The position numbers were made by a program, and so were the translations under genes. The notes beneath the pieces are model-generated. The model saw nothing but the letters and a program-made list of their open reading frames with translations, made no database searches and was not told where the DNA came from. From contig NZ_JAJOZB010000001.1 in the NCBI RefSeq assembly GCF_023701745.1, forward strand, positions 1,240,001 through 1,304,000: a stretch of 64,000 nucleotides of DNA, written 5' to 3'. This DNA is from Streptomyces sp. RKAG293 (GTDB lineage: Bacteria > Actinomycetota > Actinomycetes > Streptomycetales > Streptomycetaceae). This document shows, in pieces, positions 31,062 through 40,249 of this stretch; position 1 is the stretch's first letter; the number at the start of each line of letters is the position of its first letter.

Positions 31062-32465
31062 ATGAAGGTGCTCCCACGACGGCGCAGGGCCGTCCTGATC
31101 AACTCGGCGCTCGGCGTTGTGGTCCTCGCGGGTGCCGGTGGCGCCTATGCGACGGTGAACAGCGGCAGCGACACCCCCGCACGGGCCGGTACGCGGACGG
31201 TGACGGTCGCCAAGGGCACGGTGCTGGCGACGGTCTCCGGTTCCGGGTCGCTCACCTCGCCCAGCGACGCCGGGGTGAACTTCACCACCGGCGGCCAGCT
31301 CACCGAGGTCGACGTCAAACCCGGCGACAAGATAGCCAAGGGCAAGGTGCTCGCCAAGGTGGACGCGACAGCGGCCAAGGAGGCGCTCGCCCAGGGCCAG
31401 GCGTCGCTGACCGCGGCGCAGGCCAACCTCACCAAGGTGGAGGAGGGCCAGCCGAGTTCCACGACGACGGGTTCCGGCGGCGGGTCGTCCAACAGCTCGT
31501 CCGGCGGCTCGGGCCGTTCCCAGGGCAACGCGACGCCCACCCCGACCCCCACCCCGACGCCCACCGTCGATCCGGCCCAGCTCGCACAGGCCCAGGCCCA
31601 GCTGACCCAGGCGCAGAACACCGTGGACGCGGCGCAGCGCGCGGTCGACGGAACGGTGCTGAGGTCTCCGGTCGACGGCACCGTGGCCTCGGTGTCCGGC
31701 AAGACCGGGCAGTCGGTGTCCGGCACGGGCAGTTCCACGGCGGGCGGCTCGTCCGGCGGATCCGGATCCGGTTCCGGGTCGGGATCCGGCTCGGGGAGCA
31801 GCAGTTCCACCGGCTCCTCGACCACGCCCACCGGCTTCGTCGTGCTCACCAATCCGACCGGTATGCAGGTGACGGCCAACTTCTCGGAGTCCGACACCCT
31901 CAAGCTGAAGCCCGGCCAGACGGCCACGGTCACCCTGAACGCCGAGTCCGGAACCGTGCTCAACGCCAAGGTGCTCTCGGTCAGTTCGCTGCCCGTGAGC
32001 AGCGGATCGGGCTCGAGCGGCGGCAGCGGTTCGGGAAGCGCCGTGCAGTACGCGGCGACCCTCGCCATCACCAGCCCGACCGAGGGCCTGCGCACCGGAC
32101 TCAGCGCCACCATCCAGGTCGTGACGAGCGAGGCCTCCGGAGCGCTGTACGTGCCGACGGCGGCGGTGTCCGGCACCGGAGCGAACCGCACGGTGACGGT
32201 GGTCAGGCCCGACGGCAGCACCCAGCAGACGAGCGTGACGGTCGGCGTGGAGGGCGACACCGAGGACCAGATCGCCTCCGGCCTCACCGAGGGCCAGCAG
32301 GTCCAGATCACCACCGTGTCCTCGTCCGGGACGAGCGGTTTCCCGAGCGGCGCCTTCCCCGGCGGTCTCGGCGGTGCCGGGCGGACCCGCACCGGCGGCG
32401 CCACCGGCGGTGGCGGTACGGGTGGCGGCGGGATCCGCACCGGCGGCGGGGGTGGCCGCGGATGA
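31062..32465 (+). CDS. MacA-like periplasmic adaptor (HlyD/membrane-fusion family)
   Basis: A 467-aa protein with an N-terminal membrane anchor (RAVLINSALGVVVLAGAGGAY), a barrel-sandwich/lipoyl domain split by a helical hairpin (LTEVDVKPGDKIAKGKVLAK; TVLRSPVDGTVASV), and a beta-barrel region (LKLKPGQTATVTL). Low-complexity linkers interrupt it: Pro-Thr repeats near residue 155-167 and Gly-Ser repeats near 232-250. The C-terminus is Gly/Arg-rich. It overlaps the ATPase gene by ATGA and forms a MacA-MacB type exporter with the next two genes. Actinomycete versions probably work at the cytoplasmic membrane, exporting peptides or small molecules. The ATG at 31062 starts MKVLPRRRRAVL. Confidence 0.85.
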   Translation: MKVLPRRRRAVLINSALGVVVLAGAGGAYATVNSGSDTPARAGTRTVTVAKGTVLATVSGSGSLTSPSDAGVNFTTGGQLTEVDVKPGDKIAKGKVLAKVDATAAKEALAQGQASLTAAQANLTKVEEGQPSSTTTGSGGGSSNSSSGGSGRSQGNATPTPTPTPTPTVDPAQLAQAQAQLTQAQNTVDAAQRAVDGTVLRSPVDGTVASVSGKTGQSVSGTGSSTAGGSSGGSGSGSGSGSGSGSSSSTGSSTTPTGFVVLTNPTGMQVTANFSESDTLKLKPGQTATVTLNAESGTVLNAKVLSVSSLPVSSGSGSSGGSGSGSAVQYAATLAITSPTEGLRTGLSATIQVVTSEASGALYVPTAAVSGTGANRTVTVVRPDGSTQQTSVTVGVEGDTEDQIASGLTEGQQVQITTVSSSGTSGFPSGAFPGGLGGAGRTRTGGATGGGGTGGGGIRTGGGGGRG

Positions 32466-33379
32466 CCCCGGCCCTGGGGCTGCGGCTGCGCCGCCGCGAG
32501 GCGGCGGCGAGCGGGCCCGACCCACGTGCGGACGGCCCCTGGGGGCCCGCGCCGGTGATCGAGGTGCGGTCGCTGCTCAAGACGTACGGGCACGGCGACG
32601 CGGTCGTGCGCGCGCTCGGCGGCCCGCCGGACCCGGACAGCGGCAGGGCGCCCGGCGTCGACCTGGTGGTACGACAGGGCGACATGGTGGCCGTGATGGG
32701 CAGTTCGGGGTCGGGCAAGTCGACGCTGATGAACATCCTCGGCTGTCTGGACGTGCCCACCTCCGGCCGGTACCTGCTGGACGGGATCGATGTGGGCGGA
32801 CTGGACGAGCACCAGCTCTCGCTGGTCCGCAACCGCAAGATCGGATTCGTCTTCCAGTCCTTCAACCTGGTGCCGCGCACGTCCGCGCTCGCGCAGGTGG
32901 AACTGCCGTTGGCCTACGCCGGGGTGAAGACGGCCGAGCGGCGCCGCCGCGCGGTGGCGGCCCTGGAGCTGGTGGGTCTCGCCGACCGGATGGACCACCG
33001 TCCCAATGAGCTGTCCGGCGGGCAGCAGCAGCGGGTGGCGGTGGCGCGGGCGCTGGTCACGGCGCCGGCGATGCTGCTGGCGGACGAACCGACCGGAAAC
33101 CTGGACAGCCACAGCACCGAGGAGGTGCTCGCCATCGTCGACCGGCTCAACGCCTCGGGGCGCACCGTCGTGCTGATCACTCACGAGGACGAGGTCGCCC
33201 GGCACGCCAAGCGCGTGCTGCGGCTGGTCGACGGCCAGGTCGTGGAGGACGTACGGCAGGCGCCGGCGGACGGTCCGCCGCCCGCGCTGCGGGATCCCGC
33301 AGCCTTCGCGGCCGCCTCCCCGCACGCACCGCACCCCTCGCCTTCCTCGCAGGCGCTGACCGGTGGAGGCAGCCGGTGA
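32462..33379 (+). CDS. MacB-type ABC transporter ATP-binding protein
   Basis: A 305-aa ABC ATPase of the LolD/MacB class. Walker A is GSSGSGKSTLMNILGCLD, the Q loop is IGFVFQSFNLVPR, the signature is LSGGQQQRVAVARAL, Walker B is MLLADEPTGNLD, and the switch His is in VVLITHEDE. All are intact. An N-terminal extension of about 30 residues and a Pro-rich C-terminal tail flank the domain. Between the first strand and Walker A there is a short insertion (GGPPDPDSGRAP) not usual for the family. Starts and stops overlap with both neighbours by 4 bp, so adaptor, ATPase and permease are made together. Confidence 0.92.
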   Translation: MTPALGLRLRRREAAASGPDPRADGPWGPAPVIEVRSLLKTYGHGDAVVRALGGPPDPDSGRAPGVDLVVRQGDMVAVMGSSGSGKSTLMNILGCLDVPTSGRYLLDGIDVGGLDEHQLSLVRNRKIGFVFQSFNLVPRTSALAQVELPLAYAGVKTAERRRRAVAALELVGLADRMDHRPNELSGGQQQRVAVARALVTAPAMLLADEPTGNLDSHSTEEVLAIVDRLNASGRTVVLITHEDEVARHAKRVLRLVDGQVVEDVRQAPADGPPPALRDPAAFAAASPHAPHPSPSSQALTGGGSR

Positions 33380-34587
33380 ACCCGTTCGAGACGCTGCGCT
33401 TCGCCTTCGGCGGACTCGCGGCGAACAAGGTGCGGTCCGCGCTGACCATGCTCGGGGTACTGATCGGGGTGGCCGCGGTCATCCTGCTCCTCGCGGTGGG
33501 CAACGGCTCCTCGCAGGCGGTGAAGGACTCCATCGAGAAGCTGGGCACCAACTCCCTGACCATCTCCTCGGGCGCCGGCTTCGGCGGCGGGCGCTCCTCG
33601 TCAACCGTGAAACCGCTGACGGTCGCCGATGCCAAGGCACTCGCCGACCCCGCCCAGGCACCCAGCGTCCAGGCCGTCGCGCCGGAGGTCACCACCTCCC
33701 AGACGGCGCTGTACCAGGGCACCTCGCACACGGTCGGCCAGGTCGTGGGCACCTATCCGGCGTACTTCGAAGCCTCGAACAGCAAGGTCGTCAAGGGCGA
33801 CTACTTCAGTGCCGACGACGTGCTCAACTCCCGCAAGGTGGCGGTGATCGGTGCCACCACGGCGACCGACCTGTTCGGGACCGCCAGCCCGATCGGCCGG
33901 TCGGTGGTGCTCGGCGGCACCCCGTTCACCGTGGTCGGTGAGCTGGCGGCCAAGGGCGGCACCGGTTTCCAGGACCCGGACGATGTCGTGGTCGCCCCGC
34001 TGACGACCGTGCAGAACGCGTTCACCGGCTTCGGCTCGCTGAACCAGATCCTGGTCGAGGCGAAGTCGGCCGACGCCACGACCCCGGCGCAGAACGAGAT
34101 CACCGCCGTACTGATGGGGCTGCACGGCCTCAAGGACCCGTCGGCGCTCGACTTCCGGGTGAGCAGCCAGGAGTCGCTGCTGACCACCCAGGCGTCGACC
34201 AACAAGACCTTCACGGTGCTGCTGGGTGCGGTGGCCGCGATCTCGCTGCTGGTCGGCGGGATCGGCATCACCAACATCATGCTGGTGACGGTGACCGAGC
34301 GGACCCGGGAGATCGGGATCCGCAAGGCGATCGGCGCCCCGCGGGGCGTCATCCTGGGGCAGTTCCTGGCCGAGTCGACACTGCTGTCGCTGGTCGGCGG
34401 CGGGCTCGGGGTGGCGGTGGGGCTCATCGGCTCCCACTTCACGATCGTCGGCATAAAACCGGTGGTCATCCCGGAGTCGGTCGTCGGCGCGTTCGCCATC
34501 GCCGTGGCGATCGGACTGTTCTTCGGCAGCTACCCGGCCAACCGCGCCGCGAGCCTGCGGCCCATCGAGGCCCTGCGGCACGAGTGA
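33376..34587 (+). CDS. MacB-type ABC transporter permease (FtsX fold)
   Basis: A 403-aa protein with the MacB_PCD plus FtsX architecture. The N-terminal helix is KVRSALTMLGVLIGVAAVILLLAVGNG. A large extracytoplasmic domain spans about 50-270. Three C-terminal helices follow: LLGAVAAISLLVGGIGITNIMLV, STLLSLVGGGLGVAVGLIG and VVGAFAIAVAIGLFFGSYP, with the conserved TREIGIRKAIGA loop and the closing PIEALRHE. The start is a GTG overlapping the ATPase stop (GTGA). Such permeases drive mechanotransmission export with a MacA-like adaptor rather than classic transport. Confidence 0.92.
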   Translation: MNPFETLRFAFGGLAANKVRSALTMLGVLIGVAAVILLLAVGNGSSQAVKDSIEKLGTNSLTISSGAGFGGGRSSSTVKPLTVADAKALADPAQAPSVQAVAPEVTTSQTALYQGTSHTVGQVVGTYPAYFEASNSKVVKGDYFSADDVLNSRKVAVIGATTATDLFGTASPIGRSVVLGGTPFTVVGELAAKGGTGFQDPDDVVVAPLTTVQNAFTGFGSLNQILVEAKSADATTPAQNEITAVLMGLHGLKDPSALDFRVSSQESLLTTQASTNKTFTVLLGAVAAISLLVGGIGITNIMLVTVTERTREIGIRKAIGAPRGVILGQFLAESTLLSLVGGGLGVAVGLIGSHFTIVGIKPVVIPESVVGAFAIAVAIGLFFGSYPANRAASLRPIEALRHE

Positions 34588-34681
34588 GACGACGGGGGAC
34601 GACGCCGCGGCGTCGCACTCCCCCGCTCGCTCGCCCCACCTCGATCATTCCCCCTCGACAGCACGGACAGGAGAAGCGGAC

Positions 34682-35479
34682 ATGGCCCGACGCCGCACCG
34701 ATCTCGTGAAGGCCGACGCCCAGGATCCGGCGCCGTCCGACACCTACACCGCGTACGACCCCGGCTTCAGCGACCCGGACGGCACCACCCGTCTGCCGGT
34801 GGTCCCCGGCACCTCGGCAGCGGAGCCCCACGCCTTCGGGGAGCCCGGCCGGGCGGAGCTCCTGGAGAGCCCCGGCGGCCGGCCGGCGGCCCGGCCCGAG
34901 GACGTCCTCGCCGAGCCGCCGGACGCCCGGGACATCTCGGCGGAGCTCAGCGCCCCGCCCCGGCGGAGCCTGCCCTGGCTGACGCTGCTGCTCTCCGGCG
35001 GCGTGGTGGCCGCGGCGGCCTTCACCGGCGGCGCGCTGGTCGAGAAGAACCACGTCCAGAACAACCCTGCCGCAGCGGGGCGCAGCGGCTTCAACGCCGG
35101 GGCGGGCGCCGCCACCGGCCGTACCGGGACCGGCGGCGGCCGTACCTTCGGCGGCGGCCAGGCAGGCGGCCAGACCGGAGGTCAGGGCGGAGCCGGTGGT
35201 ACCGGCGGCCCGGCGGCGGGCGGCGGTCTGACGATCGGCACGGTGAAGCTCGTCGACGGCAGCACGATCTACGTCACCGACGCCCAGGGCAACATCGTCA
35301 AGGTCACCACCGCGGGCTCCACCAAGGTCACCGAGGCCAAGAGCGGCAAGGTGTCCGAGCTGCAGCCCGGCCAGACCGTGACGGTACGCGGCAGCCAGAA
35401 CGCCACCGGCGACATCGCCGCGACCACCGTCACCGAGGGCGGCGCGAGCGGCGGCGGCTTCGGGGCGGGCCGGGGCTGA
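34682..35479 (+). CDS. Single-pass membrane protein with C-terminal beta domain, unknown
   Basis: A 265-aa protein. A disordered, acidic N-terminal region of about 95 residues precedes one membrane helix (LPWLTLLLSGGVVAAAAFTG). A Gly-rich linker (about 135-175) leads to a C-terminal domain of about 70 residues with repeated beta strands (GTVKLVDGSTIYVTDAQGN, VSELQPGQTVTVRGSQNATG) of the kind seen in DUF5666-like proteins. It sits between the exporter and the two-component genes, with AGGAGAAG before its ATG, so it is likely part of the same export and signalling unit. No catalytic residues are visible. Confidence 0.7.
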   Translation: MARRRTDLVKADAQDPAPSDTYTAYDPGFSDPDGTTRLPVVPGTSAAEPHAFGEPGRAELLESPGGRPAARPEDVLAEPPDARDISAELSAPPRRSLPWLTLLLSGGVVAAAAFTGGALVEKNHVQNNPAAAGRSGFNAGAGAATGRTGTGGGRTFGGGQAGGQTGGQGGAGGTGGPAAGGGLTIGTVKLVDGSTIYVTDAQGNIVKVTTAGSTKVTEAKSGKVSELQPGQTVTVRGSQNATGDIAATTVTEGGASGGGFGAGRG

Positions 35480-35575
35480 TTCCGTCCTTACGCCCGGAAG
35501 GCGTACGGTGCATCGGCCCACCCCGCACGACCGGAACCGCAGAACCGTACGCATCGCACGAGGGGCCGAGAGTCC

Positions 35576-36307
35576 ATGGACACACCTGAAGCCAGCCTGC
35601 TGGTCGTCGACGACGAGCCCAACATCCGGGAGCTGCTCTCGGCGTCACTGCGCTTCGTCGGGTTCAAGGTGGTCTCCGCGGCCTCCGGTGCGGACGCCCT
35701 GGAGGCCGTCGCCCGCGAGCGGCCGGACCTGGTGGTGCTCGATGTGATGCTGCCCGACATGACCGGATTCGCCGTCGTGCGCCGGCTGCGCGAGGAGTCG
35801 GGCCCGTACGCCAGGACCGCGTCGGGACCCGACCGTCTCCCGGTGCTCTTCCTCACTGCCAAGGACGGGGTGGAGGACAAGATCAGCGGGCTGACGGCGG
35901 GCGGCGACGACTACGTCACCAAGCCGTTCAGCCTGGAGGAGCTGATCGCGCGGATCCGCGCGATCCTGCGCCGCACCGGCGGCCCCACCGACGACGGGCG
36001 CCTGGTGGCGGGCGATCTGGAACTCGACCCGGTGGGCCACCAGGTGCTGCGAGCGGGCCGGCCCGTCTCGCTCTCCCCCACCGAGTTCAAGCTGCTCGCC
36101 TATCTCATGACGAACGCCGACCGCGTGGTGTCGAAGATCCAGATCCTCGACCACGTCTGGGCCTACGACTTCGGCGGCGACCTGAGCATCGTCGAGTCGT
36201 ACATCTCGTACGTGCGCCGCAAGGTGGACTCCGGGGCGGACGGCGCACCCAAGCTCATCCACACCGTGCGCGGCATCGGTTACGTGCTGCGCCGCCCGCA
36301 GGGCTGA
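35576..36307 (+). CDS. OmpR-family response regulator
   Basis: A 243-aa regulator. The receiver domain has the acidic pair in LLVVDDEPNIREL, the phosphoacceptor Asp56 in LVVLDVMLPDM and the switch Lys in YVTKPFSLEEL. An insertion of about a dozen residues (GPYARTASGPDR) lies between helix 3 and strand 4. The C-terminal winged helix (SPTEFKLLAYLMTNADRVVS; VRGIGYVLRRP) binds DNA. It is 6 bp upstream of its kinase gene. The 11-bp-spaced CTCCCAG repeats before the exporter operon are a good candidate target. Confidence 0.93.
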   Translation: MDTPEASLLVVDDEPNIRELLSASLRFVGFKVVSAASGADALEAVARERPDLVVLDVMLPDMTGFAVVRRLREESGPYARTASGPDRLPVLFLTAKDGVEDKISGLTAGGDDYVTKPFSLEELIARIRAILRRTGGPTDDGRLVAGDLELDPVGHQVLRAGRPVSLSPTEFKLLAYLMTNADRVVSKIQILDHVWAYDFGGDLSIVESYISYVRRKVDSGADGAPKLIHTVRGIGYVLRRPQG

Positions 36308-36313
36308 GCCGGA

Positions 36314-37849
36314 ATGCGCGTTCGCTTCACGAAGGCGGTACGGCGGCTGGCCGTACTCCGGCCGTCCGCCCTGTCCCTGCGCTCCCGGCTGGTGCTGCTC
36401 TCCGTGGCGCTGGTCGCGCTCGGGCTGACGGTCAGCGACACGGTCGTGCTCGGCTCGGTCCGGGGGCGGCTGGTGCAGCGGGTCGACCAGCAGCTCGGGC
36501 GGTACGGCGAGACCGTGGCCCGCCGGCTGGGCGCCGAGGGCACTCCCCAGCCACGTTATGGGCACGCCGGAAGCACCCGCTCCTGGCTGCCCAGCCAGTA
36601 CGTCGTCGCCTTCGCGGCGGCCGACGGCAAGGTCTCCGAGCAGTTCCGGCTGCCGGTGGCCGCCGGCGACCCGCGCCCGCTGTGGCCGGTGATGGACGCC
36701 GCCGCGCTCCGGGCGCACCTGGGCAAGCCGTTCGACATCCCCAGCGACCACGGCGGCGGCAACTGGCGGGTGCTCATCGTGCCGGTGACCGGCGCCGCGC
36801 AGAACGGTGCCGCGACCTCCGCCTCCGGCGCGCTGCCGTCCGGCGTGGTCGTGGCGGCCTCGCTGGACGAGGTCTCCTCGACCGTCGACCATCTGAGCGA
36901 CGCGTTCCTGCTGATCGGCGGGGTCGTGGTGGCGCTGCTCGGGCTGGCGGGCTGGTTCGCGGTGCGCGCGGGGCTGCGTCCGCTGCGCCGTATCGAGGCG
37001 ACCGCCGCCGAGATCGCCGCGGGGCGGCCGCTCTCGCACCGGATGCCCGCGGCCTCCCCGCGCACCGAGGCGGGGCGGCTGTCGAGTGCCCTCAACGGCA
37101 TGCTGGCCCAGATCGAGTCGGCCTTCGCCGTCCGCGCCCGGTCCGAGGAGCAGATGCGGCGCTTCGTCGCCGACGCCAGCCATGAACTGCGCACACCACT
37201 GGCCGGTATCCGCGGTTTCGCGGAGCTCTACCGGATGGGTGCGCTGCCGGACGAGGCGGACGTCAAGCGCACCATGGCGCGCATCGAGAGCGAGGCGGTG
37301 CGGCTGGGCGGCCTGGTCGAGGACCTGCTGACGCTCGTCCGGATGAACGAACAGCGTCCCGTCCAGCTCGCCCCGATGGACCTGCGCACCCTGGCGGTCG
37401 ACGCGCTGCACGACACCACGGCGCTCGACCCGACCCGCTCCGTCTCCCTGACCGGGCCCGGCGGCGCGGGGACGCCCCCCGGCGCCGCGCTGGTGCTGGG
37501 CGACGAGGCACGGCTGCGCCAGGTCGTCGCCAACCTCGTCGGGAACGCCGTCGCCCACACCCCGCCGGGCACCGCGGTCCGGATCGGAGTGGGCACCGTC
37601 GGCACCGACGGCGTCATCGAAGTCGCCGACTCGGGACCCGGGCTGACGCCCGAGCAGGCGGCCCGGGTCTTCGAGCGCTTCTACCGCGTGGACGCCTCCC
37701 GCAGCCGCCAGGACGGCGGCGGTGCCGGGCTGGGCCTCGCGATCGCCTCGGCGCTGGTGTCGGCCCATCACGGTGAGGTGGAACTGGTGACCTCCCCCGG
37801 CGGGGGCGCCGTCTTCCGGGTGCTGCTGCCCTCTGCCGCGGAGCTGTGA
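36314..37849 (+). CDS. Membrane sensor histidine kinase
   Basis: A 511-aa kinase. Two membrane helices (about 25-50 and 192-215) enclose a sensor domain of about 140 residues. A HAMP domain follows (LRRIEATAAEIAAGRPLSHR). The dimerisation and phosphorylation domain has FVADASHELRTPLAGIRGF with His290. The ATPase part has the N box VVANLVGNAVAHTPPG, G1 VADSGPGLTP and G2 GAGLGLAIASAL. It partners the OmpR-type regulator immediately upstream. The signal is unknown; its position next to a MacAB-like exporter suggests envelope stress or peptide sensing. Confidence 0.93.
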   Translation: MRVRFTKAVRRLAVLRPSALSLRSRLVLLSVALVALGLTVSDTVVLGSVRGRLVQRVDQQLGRYGETVARRLGAEGTPQPRYGHAGSTRSWLPSQYVVAFAAADGKVSEQFRLPVAAGDPRPLWPVMDAAALRAHLGKPFDIPSDHGGGNWRVLIVPVTGAAQNGAATSASGALPSGVVVAASLDEVSSTVDHLSDAFLLIGGVVVALLGLAGWFAVRAGLRPLRRIEATAAEIAAGRPLSHRMPAASPRTEAGRLSSALNGMLAQIESAFAVRARSEEQMRRFVADASHELRTPLAGIRGFAELYRMGALPDEADVKRTMARIESEAVRLGGLVEDLLTLVRMNEQRPVQLAPMDLRTLAVDALHDTTALDPTRSVSLTGPGGAGTPPGAALVLGDEARLRQVVANLVGNAVAHTPPGTAVRIGVGTVGTDGVIEVADSGPGLTPEQAARVFERFYRVDASRSRQDGGGAGLGLAIASALVSAHHGEVELVTSPGGGAVFRVLLPSAAEL

Positions 37850-37863
37850 GGGCAGCAGCACCC

Positions 37864-37908
37864 GACCGGCCTGCGGCGACCGGTCTCCTGCTCCTGCTCC
37901 TGCTCCTG
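37864..37908. repeat. Short hairpin plus four CTCCTG repeats
   Basis: GACCGG (37864-37869) pairs with CCGGTC (37880-37885), and CTCCTG is repeated four times at 37885-37908, all in the 63-bp gap between convergent genes. The hairpin is a weak terminator candidate; the hexamer array is a slippage-prone microsatellite. Confidence 0.6.
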
Positions 37909-37912
37909 CTGG

Positions 37913-38362
37913 CTATTGGACGTCGAACTCGTTGCCCTCCGGGTCGGCCATGGTGACGTGGCTGCCCCCCGGCTCGGACACGACGTTCAGGACGGTGGCG
38001 CCGAGCCCTTCCAGCCGCTTGACCTCCGCCTCGCGGGCCTCCGCACCGACGTGCAGGTCGATGTGCAGCCGGTTCTTGCCCTGCTTGGGCTCCGGGACGC
38101 CCTGGAAGAGCACCCGCCGGTTCAGGCCCATGCCGGTGGCGGCATCGAACGGGTCCTCCGGGTGGCGCACGGCTGCCAGCGTCGACCAGCCCCGGCGCCC
38201 TTCGGTCTCGATCAGATCGGCCTCGCCGATCGCGCCGACGCCCAGCAGCCGCTCGATGAGCGCGGTGTGGTCCTCGACCTCGTAGCCCAGCGCCTGTGCC
38301 CAGAAACCGGCGAGCCGGTGCGGGTCGGCGCAGTCGATGACGAGTTTCCAGTGCAAGGCCAT
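37913..38362 (-). CDS. VOC-family (glyoxalase-fold) protein
   Basis: A 149-aa protein of the same broad class as the one at 254-682 but not a close copy. It starts MALHWKLVIDCADPHRLAGF, has LNRRVLFQGVPEPKQGKNRL then HIDLHV in the middle and ends HVTMADPEGNEFDVQ. The C-terminal Glu of the VOC fold is kept. The ATG at 38362 has GGAGG in front; an upstream ATG at 38392 would include that ribosome site. Function unknown, probably binding or resistance to a small molecule. Confidence 0.82.
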   Translation of the reverse strand: MALHWKLVIDCADPHRLAGFWAQALGYEVEDHTALIERLLGVGAIGEADLIETEGRRGWSTLAAVRHPEDPFDAATGMGLNRRVLFQGVPEPKQGKNRLHIDLHVGAEAREAEVKRLEGLGATVLNVVSEPGGSHVTMADPEGNEFDVQ

Positions 38363-38449
38363 ACGTTCCTCCTTGAATGGGCGGACCGGCACCTGTCCGG
38401 TCCTGCTTCGATGTAACCAGTTATGGGATGCAGTGACCGGGCGACGGGC

Positions 38450-40249
38450 TCACCCTGACCCGGCTGCGGCACCGGGAGGCTGCCAGGCGGCGGCGCAGAG
38501 CGAGTTCTCCGCCGCCTCGGCGTACAGGGCGGCGCCCAGCCACGCGCGGGCGAAGTGGGTCGTGTCGGCGGGGAGCAGCCGGCCGAAGGGGTCGCGGGTG
38601 CGTTCGGTGGCGGCCTGCTGCAGTGCGGCCAGGAGGTCGGCGGCGGTGGGGAGCGCGGAACGGCGCAGGCGGTGGGCGTCGGACGACAGCGATCCGGGCA
38701 CGGCGAGAAAGCGGCGCCCTGCCGCGACGGCCTGTTCGAGCCGCCGGTGCAGGAGATGGAGCGGGGCCTGGTCCAGCGGTTCGCCGCCGGAGCCGGGCCC
38801 GGCCGGAGGTGGCAGGACGGGGAGATCGGCGCGCTGGAGGCGGTCCAGGCCCATGTCGACGCGGCGTTCGGGATCGGCGGGGTGCGCGATCGCCAGCAGG
38901 TGCAACCGGGGCTGGGGCGCCGGAACGAGACGGCCGACGATCCGCAGCCGGGCGCCGGGGAGCGCCGCCAGCATCCGGAGGTTGTCCCGGTGGGCCAGTG
39001 CGGGGTGGTCATGGGCCGCGGTGAGCCGGAGCGTCAGCTCGTCGCACGCGGCGAGGAGGCAGTCCCCGCCGGTCTCGCGGGCGGCGCCCAGGATCGTGAC
39101 GTCGAGGAAGAGCAGGTCGGCGCCCGCGTGTGTGGTCCCCGCACCGGGGGCGCGGGCGCGGAGGGCACGGGCGACCTGTTCGGCGGCCGGTACCGCCCAC
39201 AGGGCCTCGATGGGTTCCGCCGTCCAGACGGCTCCCGCCGCCCGCACCGCCTTGACCGCCGCACCCGCACCGAGCCGTCCGGTCGGCGAGACGGTGGCCC
39301 CCGACAGGGCGAGCCCGGCACGCGACAGCTCCCGGTGGGTGAGGGCGGTGTCGCCGAGCCGCACGGTGCGGTCGGCCGCCGCGGCGGCCCGGCCGGGGCC
39401 GCCGGGCGCGATGTCCGAGACGGTGTAGAGCCGGCCGCCGGCGGCCGCGGCCCAGGTGGTGGCTCCGGCGTAACCGCCCGCGGTGATCAGCGGTTCGGTG
39501 AACAGCCCGTACAGCCGCAGGGATCCGTCGGGCACATAGGCCTGTCGGGCGGTGCCGCGCAGGGCGGCCAGTTCGGAGTCGCCCGCGTCGGGCAACCGGT
39601 GGGCCGTGGCGAGCAGTTCACGGACGGCCGCGGTCAGGTCCCCCAGCCGGTGTGCCGGGTCGGCGGAACGCGCGGCGCGCAGTCCGTTGACGACCGAGAC
39701 GGCCGCCGCGGCCGGGCGGGGCAGCCCACCGAGCCGGGCCGCGTGGGCCGCCCGGAGCAACTCGGCCTGCAGGACGGCCCCGGCACCTTCGATACCCGCG
39801 TCGAGAACGGCGGCCCCGGCGGCCCACAGAGCGCCGGCGGCCGCCCGCTGTTCGGGCGTCGGAACGTCCTCGGAAGCGCCTTCTGGGGCTGGAGCGGCCT
39901 CGCTGTCCGCGTTCGCGGCCGTGTTCGCGTCCGTGTCGTTGGGTGAAGGCGCTGGTTCGTCGTCGGCCACGGGCGCCGCGGACGCGACGGCCGCGCGGTG
40001 CAGGCAGTCCGGCGCGAGCAGGCAGCCACAGCGGATCGCGTCCGGGGTGGTCACCACCCCGGCGGGGGCGTGGAGTTCCAGGCTGATCTCGTCGTCGACC
40101 GCGATCCGTACGGTGTCGCCGTCACGGACGGCGGGCCTGGCGGCGATCTTGACCGCGGCGGCGTCGAGGCGTTTGCGCAGCCGGGGCGAGAGGGCGCCGA
40201 CGATCTCGGCGGTCACGGCGGGTGCGACGGCGGGGAGGTCCTGGCTCAT
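38450..40249 (-). CDS. SWIM zinc-finger protein of the MoxR-VWA operon
   Basis: A 599-aa protein. Near the N-terminus (residues 74-84) the sequence CGCLLAPDCLH gives the CxC...CxH ligand set of a SWIM zinc finger, which usually binds nucleic acid or protein. A long acidic/Ala-Pro linker (about 95-140) follows, then about 450 residues of unassigned mixed alpha/beta sequence (ALWAAGAAVLDAGIEGAGAV; LLFLDVTILGAARETGG). Its ATG overlaps the stop of the VWA gene (ATGA). It corresponds by domain to E. coli YehQ. It is the last gene of the five-gene operon. The role may be to recognise the target on which the AAA+/VWA pair acts, by inference. Confidence 0.78.
   Translation of the reverse strand: MSQDLPAVAPAVTAEIVGALSPRLRKRLDAAAVKIAARPAVRDGDTVRIAVDDEISLELHAPAGVVTTPDAIRCGCLLAPDCLHRAAVASAAPVADDEPAPSPNDTDANTAANADSEAAPAPEGASEDVPTPEQRAAAGALWAAGAAVLDAGIEGAGAVLQAELLRAAHAARLGGLPRPAAAAVSVVNGLRAARSADPAHRLGDLTAAVRELLATAHRLPDAGDSELAALRGTARQAYVPDGSLRLYGLFTEPLITAGGYAGATTWAAAAGGRLYTVSDIAPGGPGRAAAAADRTVRLGDTALTHRELSRAGLALSGATVSPTGRLGAGAAVKAVRAAGAVWTAEPIEALWAVPAAEQVARALRARAPGAGTTHAGADLLFLDVTILGAARETGGDCLLAACDELTLRLTAAHDHPALAHRDNLRMLAALPGARLRIVGRLVPAPQPRLHLLAIAHPADPERRVDMGLDRLQRADLPVLPPPAGPGSGGEPLDQAPLHLLHRRLEQAVAAGRRFLAVPGSLSSDAHRLRRSALPTAADLLAALQQAATERTRDPFGRLLPADTTHFARAWLGAALYAEAAENSLCAAAWQPPGAAAGSG

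Noticed and set aside
31037..33379. One 780-codon frame joining sequence inside the adaptor gene to the ABC ATPase
   Set aside because: The upstream 475 codons are an out-of-frame reading of the adaptor gene. The real ATPase starts at 32462 in an ATGA overlap.
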